Shown one piece after another: positions 7,676-10,894 of a DNA stretch of 10,894 nucleotides. Numbering within the stretch: position 1 is the stretch's first letter; the number at the start of each line of letters is the position of its first letter. Under the pieces are notes generated by a model, which was given only the letters and a program-made list of their open reading frames with translations, was not told where the DNA came from and made no database searches. The position numbers were made by a program, and so were the translations under genes. Origin of the DNA: JBEGQX01 sp041180805 (GTDB taxonomy: Bacteria > Planctomycetota > Planctomycetia > Gemmatales > Gemmataceae); NCBI GenBank assembly GCA_041180805.1, contig JBEGQX010000137.1, forward strand, positions 1 through 10,894, written 5' to 3'.

Positions 7676-8008
7676 ATGTTTGATCGTTATGCAATAGGGG
7701 CAGCATTACCCCTTATGGTATTGGTAGGCTGTGCGGAGCTTGCTTCCCAGCAAGATACCGCGGACCCATCCCTGACCAGATACACCATTGAAGTACGGGG
7801 AATGTCCTGACTTACCTGCCCTGAAAGAGTGCGGTCTGCACTCGTGACAGTGCCCTGGGTAGTCAAGGAATCCATCGTTGCAAACCGCAACAACGAGACA
7901 GTCCGATTTGCGGTGACTGAAAAGGAAAAGTTCAATCTTGAAGACTTGAAAACCGTGGTAACCACGAAAGCGGGCAAGCGCTATCAGGTAAGCAAGGTTA
8001 TTCAGTAA
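7676..8008 (+). CDS. Putative selenoprotein: HMA-domain (MerP-like) lipoprotein with in-frame TGA as Sec45
   Basis: Read through a TGA at 7808-7810, this frame gives 110 residues ending in TAA. An excellent GGGAGG (7663-7668) lies 7 nt before the ATG. The signal peptide ends in lipobox LVGC (Cys19). Residues 35-110 form a heavy-metal-associated domain: YTIEVRGMS, then TGA, then LTCPERVRSALVTVPWV. Further on, VRFAV, the helix FNLEDLKTVV and a C-terminal strand complete the fold. The TGA occupies the first Cys of the family motif GM(T/S)CxxC, giving UxxC with Cys48. A SECIS-like hairpin follows the TGA. Known HMA proteins bind Cu, Zn, Cd or Hg through CxxC. A Sec-Cys pair would bind soft metals strongly or act in redox, but this is inference. 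The alternative is a Cys-to-stop mutation in a pseudogene, which is less likely given the hairpin and the intact downstream frame. Ordinary gene calling would report a 44-aa peptide or nothing. Confidence 0.8.
7811..7850 (+). promoter_or_regulatory. Bacterial SECIS-like element directly after the TGA codon
   Basis: GAGTGC (7827-7832) pairs perfectly with GCACTC (7838-7843) around the 5-nt loop GGTCT (7833-7837). A 3-bp lower stem CTG (7821-7823) / CAG (7848-7850) is possible across an AAA/GTGA internal loop. The apical loop begins 22 nt after the TGA (7808-7810), within the spacing known for bacterial SECIS elements, and has the loop G and U that SelB recognises. The string GGTCTGCAC is the same as in the E. 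coli fdhF SECIS as I recall it. The hairpin lies inside the coding frame, as in other bacterial selenoprotein genes. Confidence 0.78.
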
Positions 8009-8015
8009 TTTTCAA

Positions 8016-9083
8016 CTATCGCCCAATTCGGATAATCTTGCCTATATCGTTCGAGGCGTAGATAGCCTGGATTAACTCCACGGCCCTGCGTCCTTCCCTG
8101 CCATCCACCAGCGGTCGTGTTCCGCCTTGAATGGCCTTCACAAAATCCTCCAGTTGGCGGGCATGGCCCTGATGACTGATGGCAGCGGGGTTGCTGGATC
8201 CACCGGAGGCTCCAACTTTTTGTGCAAAGCGGGCCTTGACCTCTTCATCATGAGGAACTTTGTCCACAAATTCCCACTTCAGAATATCTTCCTGCTCAAT
8301 AACCACACTGCCCTTATCGCCATGAATGCTAATGGTCTTGGGCAGGCCTGGGTGCACGCTGGTAGTGGCCTGAATGACGCCTAACGCGCCGGATTCAAAT
8401 TGCAGGCAGGCAACGGCGGTATCTTCCACCTCGATGCGTTCGTGTGCCAGCGTTGCCGTAAAACCGGAAACTTGAACCACGGGCCCCATCATCCAAAGCA
8501 ACAGATCCACATTATGAATGGCCTGATTCATAAGGGCGCCACCGCCATCCAGCGCCTTTGTGCCTTTCCAGCCACCTTCATCATAATAAGCCTGGCTGCG
8601 CCACCACTTGCAGGTGGTTTCACCCAGGGTAAGCCTTCCAAAACGCCTCGAATCAACCGCATTCTTCAATTCGCGGTTCGCATCATGAAAGCGTGAGGGG
8701 AAGATGGTGCAAAGCAGCACCTTGTTCTTCTCGCATTCATCAATGATGGCATCGCATCGCTCTGCGGTGATTTCCAGTGGCTTTTCCACCACCACATGCT
8801 TGCCGGCACGGGCACATGCAACCGTGGGGTCCAGATGCGCACCGGATGGCGTGGTGATAATAACAATGTGTATATCCTTGCGACCCAGTACGCCGCCAAG
8901 GTCGGGGTAAACATCGCAGGTAAGTTTCAGTTCCTCTTTCATGGCTTCGGCATTTTTACCACTGCGGCTTACCAGCGCCTTTAATTCGGTTCCTGGAACC
9001 TCTGCCAGAGCCTTCGCATGGAACCGGGCAATCATGCCGCAACCAACAATAGCCACTCCAAGGGTCTGATTGGATCCTGCCAT
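8016..9083 (-). CDS. Gfo/Idh/MocA family NAD(P)-dependent oxidoreductase
   Basis: This is a 355-aa dehydrogenase of the glucose-fructose oxidoreductase/inositol dehydrogenase/MocA family, cytoplasmic and without a signal peptide. The N-terminal Rossmann fold carries the dinucleotide-binding motif VAIVGCGMIARFH (10-22), and the conserved EKPL (Glu100-Lys101) provides the family lysine. The C-terminal domain shows GGGALMNQAIHNVDLLLW (180-197), with His190 and Asp193 in the usual catalytic region. The exact sugar or polyol substrate cannot be told. Planctomycetes carry many such paralogues, often for degrading complex carbohydrates. The frame is open to 9203, but this would overlap the pgsA end. 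The ATG at 9083 has a perfect AAGGAG (9093-9098) 9 nt upstream and starts just before the Rossmann fold. It lies 29 nt after pgsA, is co-directional and is probably co-transcribed. Its 3' end is 7 nt from the convergent selenoprotein gene. Confidence 0.93.
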   Translation of the reverse strand: MAGSNQTLGVAIVGCGMIARFHAKALAEVPGTELKALVSRSGKNAEAMKEELKLTCDVYPDLGGVLGRKDIHIVIITTPSGAHLDPTVACARAGKHVVVEKPLEITAERCDAIIDECEKNKVLLCTIFPSRFHDANRELKNAVDSRRFGRLTLGETTCKWWRSQAYYDEGGWKGTKALDGGGALMNQAIHNVDLLLWMMGPVVQVSGFTATLAHERIEVEDTAVACLQFESGALGVIQATTSVHPGLPKTISIHGDKGSVVIEQEDILKWEFVDKVPHDEEVKARFAQKVGASGGSSNPAAISHQGHARQLEDFVKAIQGGTRPLVDGREGRRAVELIQAIYASNDIGKIIRIGR

Positions 9084-9112
9084 GCGAACCTTCTCCTTTG
9101 AAATTTCAAGCC

Positions 9113-9733
9113 TTAATGGCGCTCGGAAAGAATGGTCTGAAATGCCTTGCCCAGGTATTGAGCTCCGCTTAGCAGGGTTGCTGCCAGCATGCCCCAGATA
9201 CATATGTTGCGAACCATCACAAAGAACTGTTCATTTGGTATCTTGTTTTGCACGGCGTGCAGGGAGATGAAGATCGCCAGCAGCGAACCGCATTGTAGAA
9301 TCATCTTGATCTTACCCAGCCAGTCCGCACCGAAGCTGACACCCTTTTGCTCGATGAAATTCCTAAGCCCGGTGATAAGAAGTTCCCGTGCCACCACCAG
9401 GGTGACCATCCACGGGGGCAGCCAGCCTTCTGTGGTGCCCAAAGGCAGCAGGAAAATAAATGCGCCGCAGGTAAGCACTTTGTCCACCAGGGGGTCCAGG
9501 TTGCGGCCAAGGCTGCTTTGCATATTTTGGGTGCGGGCCAGGTAGCCATCCAGCCAGTCGGTGAAAGCGGCCACCACAAACACAGCCAAAGAAGCCAGCC
9601 ACATCTCGCAGGAAATAAGATAAAAAAGCACGAAGGATAAAAACAGCCTGAGCGTGGTCAACTGGTTGGGAAGGTTAAATAACACCGCCCGTCCGGTTTG
9701 CACTTGGCCGAGATCTGTAAGGTTCTTTTCCAT
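9113..9733 (-). CDS. pgsA: CDP-diacylglycerol--glycerol-3-phosphate 3-phosphatidyltransferase
   Basis: This 206-aa integral membrane enzyme makes phosphatidylglycerol-phosphate from CDP-diacylglycerol and glycerol-3-phosphate, the committed step to phosphatidylglycerol and cardiolipin. The CDP-alcohol phosphotransferase signature D-x2-DG-x2-AR-x8-G-x3-D-x3-D is complete: Asp59, Asp62-Gly63, Ala66-Arg67, Gly76, Asp80 and Asp84. An N-terminal LPNQLTTLRL (21-30) and ARELLITGLRNF are typical of PgsA rather than PssA or cardiolipin synthase. Several hydrophobic segments (about 30-57, 87-97, 105-117, 146-158 and 172-190) fit the six-helix fold. The gene starts 24 nt after the rimO stop, with AGGG close to the ATG as a weak ribosome binding site. 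The rimO-pgsA pairing is also known from other bacterial phyla, which supports the assignment. Confidence 0.93.
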   Translation of the reverse strand: MEKNLTDLGQVQTGRAVLFNLPNQLTTLRLFLSFVLFYLISCEMWLASLAVFVVAAFTDWLDGYLARTQNMQSSLGRNLDPLVDKVLTCGAFIFLLPLGTTEGWLPPWMVTLVVARELLITGLRNFIEQKGVSFGADWLGKIKMILQCGSLLAIFISLHAVQNKIPNEQFFVMVRNICIWGMLAATLLSGAQYLGKAFQTILSERH

Positions 9734-9757
9734 CTTGCCCTGCTGAAAGCCTTTTCA

Positions 9758-10894
9758 TCAACGGATGGATATTACCCTGCCTGCAAGGTCATATCCATCA
9801 GTTCCTGTCACTTTTACCCGTGCGATGTCTCCGGGTCGCAGTCCCTTGCCCTTCACACGAATCAGGCAATCGATATCCGGGGCATCCGCAAAGGTGCGGG
9901 CGGTAAACTGTCCGGGAAACTCGGGGTCGGGCCCATCGATCAGGACTTCCTGTTCTTTGCCCACCTGCGAATCGGACCAGGCGAAGGCAATCGGTTGTTG
10001 CAATGCCATGATCTCTTCCTGCCTTTGGGTTTTGATTTCCTCGGCCAGATGGCCGTCCAGTCGGGAAGCAGGGGTTCCCGGTTCCAGGGAATAGGGGAAC
10101 ACGCCAAGCCTTTCGAATTTTGCCTGGGCGATGAAGTCCCGCAGTTCCTCAAACTCGGCATCGGTTTCACCGGGGAAACCGGTAATGAATGTGGTGCGAA
10201 AAGCCAGGTTGGGAATTGCTGTACGCAGTTTTCCAAGAAGGGTTTCAATGTCTGCGCGTCGAACCTTGCGCTGCATGCGCTTTAGCAAACGGTCGTTAAT
10301 GTGCTGAAGAGGCATATCCAGGTATGGAAGTATTTTCTTGGAGCTGGCGATCACCTCGATAAGTTCATCGGTGAAGAAAATCGGATAGGCATAGAGGATG
10401 CGAATCCATTCTATGCCATTCACTTTTTCCAGTTCGCGAAGCAACTGCGCCAGGCGGGTTTCACCGTAAAGATCCAAACCATAATAGGTAGTATCCTGCG
10501 CGACTATCAAGAGTTCACGCACTCCGTCGGCGGCAAGTTCCCTGGCTTCACGAAGGACTTCTTCCATGGGCTTGGTGACATGTTTGCCACGCATGGATGG
10601 GATGGCGCAAAAAGTGCAAAGCCTGTCGCACCCTTCGGATATTTTCAGGTAGGCATAATGACGCGGGGTGACCCGCAAACGGGCGGTATCTTCCTGAGCC
10701 TTCACGGGCGCGGGACGAAAAAGGGATTTTTGTTCTTCCAGGTTTCTGCGGGCCAGCGTGCGGTCCACCACCTGCACAATTTCCTCGCGGGCATGCACAC
10801 CCAGATTATGATCCACATCGGGAACTTCGGTCAGAAGGTCTTCCTTCTTGCGCTCGGCCAGGCAGCCAGCAACCACTACCGCGCCAACCTTGCC
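9758..10894 (-). CDS. rimO: Ribosomal protein S12 methylthiotransferase RimO (5' end outside window)
   Basis: This radical SAM enzyme adds a methylthio group to a conserved Asp of ribosomal protein S12. The 378 visible residues lack roughly the first 60-70 of a protein that is about 440 aa in other bacteria. The frame runs off the window edge as GKVGAVVVAGCLAER, the end of the N-terminal UPF0004/MTTase domain, with one of its cluster-binding Cys (visible residue 11). The radical SAM motif CDRLCTFC (Cys89, Cys93, Cys96 of the visible part) is followed by AIPSMRG, typical of RimO. LPYLDMPLQH and TGFPGETDAEF are further family motifs. A C-terminal TRAM domain (about the last 65 residues) ends in DLAGRVISIR. 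MiaB is the main alternative, but SEGCDRLCTFCAIPSMRG and QDTTYYG favour RimO. It appears to be the first gene of a run with pgsA and the oxidoreductase. Confidence 0.92.
   Translation of the reverse strand, partial: GKVGAVVVAGCLAERKKEDLLTEVPDVDHNLGVHAREEIVQVVDRTLARRNLEEQKSLFRPAPVKAQEDTARLRVTPRHYAYLKISEGCDRLCTFCAIPSMRGKHVTKPMEEVLREARELAADGVRELLIVAQDTTYYGLDLYGETRLAQLLRELEKVNGIEWIRILYAYPIFFTDELIEVIASSKKILPYLDMPLQHINDRLLKRMQRKVRRADIETLLGKLRTAIPNLAFRTTFITGFPGETDAEFEELRDFIAQAKFERLGVFPYSLEPGTPASRLDGHLAEEIKTQRQEEIMALQQPIAFAWSDSQVGKEQEVLIDGPDPEFPGQFTARTFADAPDIDCLIRVKGKGLRPGDIARVKVTGTDGYDLAGRVISIR

Noticed and set aside
7574..7810. 78-codon plus-strand frame ending at the TGA
   Set aside because: It overlaps the end of the S9 peptidase gene in another frame and uses an upstream start without a ribosome binding site. 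The real start is the ATG at 7676 and the TGA is better read as Sec.
7808..7810. TGA read as Trp through an altered genetic code
   Set aside because: TGA ends the DUF1559 and rimO genes at the expected places, and no other gene in the window contains an in-frame TGA.
7676..8008. Pseudogene by a single Cys-to-TGA nonsense mutation
   Set aside because: Possible in principle, since TGC or TGT differs from TGA by one base. However, the correctly spaced SECIS-like hairpin, the intact domain after the TGA and the absence of other lesions make selenocysteine more likely.
9084..9203. N-terminal extension of the oxidoreductase to 9203
   Set aside because: It overlaps the end of pgsA and lacks similarity to the family, while the ATG at 9083 has a perfect AAGGAG.

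Overview
The window looks like chromosomal DNA of a planctomycete, probably close to the Gemmatales. The main evidence is a DUF1559 pseudopilin-like protein (3897-4829) with an AFTLIEL prepilin-type N-terminus, a VREAAAR stretch and a C-terminal H-x9-DG motif, preceded by a small lipoprotein gene. This pairing is characteristic of Planctomycetes. Most genes encode exported proteins (Tat, Sec or lipoprotein signals). I see no mobile element, CRISPR array, rRNA or tRNA.

Layout: (1) 28-1632, minus strand, a Tat-exported gamma-glutamyltransferase-like Ntn hydrolase, divergent across a 347-nt gap from (2) 1980-3356, plus strand, a periplasmic HtrA/DegP protease with two PDZ domains. (3) 3383-4829, a strong sigma70-like promoter followed by the lipoprotein-DUF1559 pair. 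(4) 4847-5365, minus strand, a YqgE/AlgH protein, divergent from (5) 5493-7631, plus strand, an exported S9 prolyl-oligopeptidase-type peptidase. (6) 7676-8008, plus strand, a short gene 44 nt after the peptidase, interrupted by an in-frame TGA. (7) On the minus strand from the right edge, rimO (partial), pgsA and a Gfo/Idh/MocA oxidoreductase form a tight co-directional run (10894 to 8016).

The main discovery is gene 6. Read naively, it stops after 44 codons. Read through the TGA, it gives a 110-aa lipoprotein with a complete heavy-metal-associated (HMA/MerP-like) domain. The TGA falls exactly on the first Cys of the GM(S/T)CxxC metal-binding motif, giving GMS-U-LT-C. A perfect 6-bp hairpin with a GGUCU apical loop starts 16 nt after the TGA. 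Its GGUCUGCAC string matches, as I recall it, the core of the E. coli fdhF selenocysteine insertion element. This is best explained as an unannotated selenoprotein, which standard gene callers would truncate or miss.

A second point of interest is the gamma-glutamyltransferase-like protein. It keeps the catalytic Thr, but the residues that hold the gamma-glutamyl group in E. coli GGT appear to be replaced, so its substrate is probably not glutathione.
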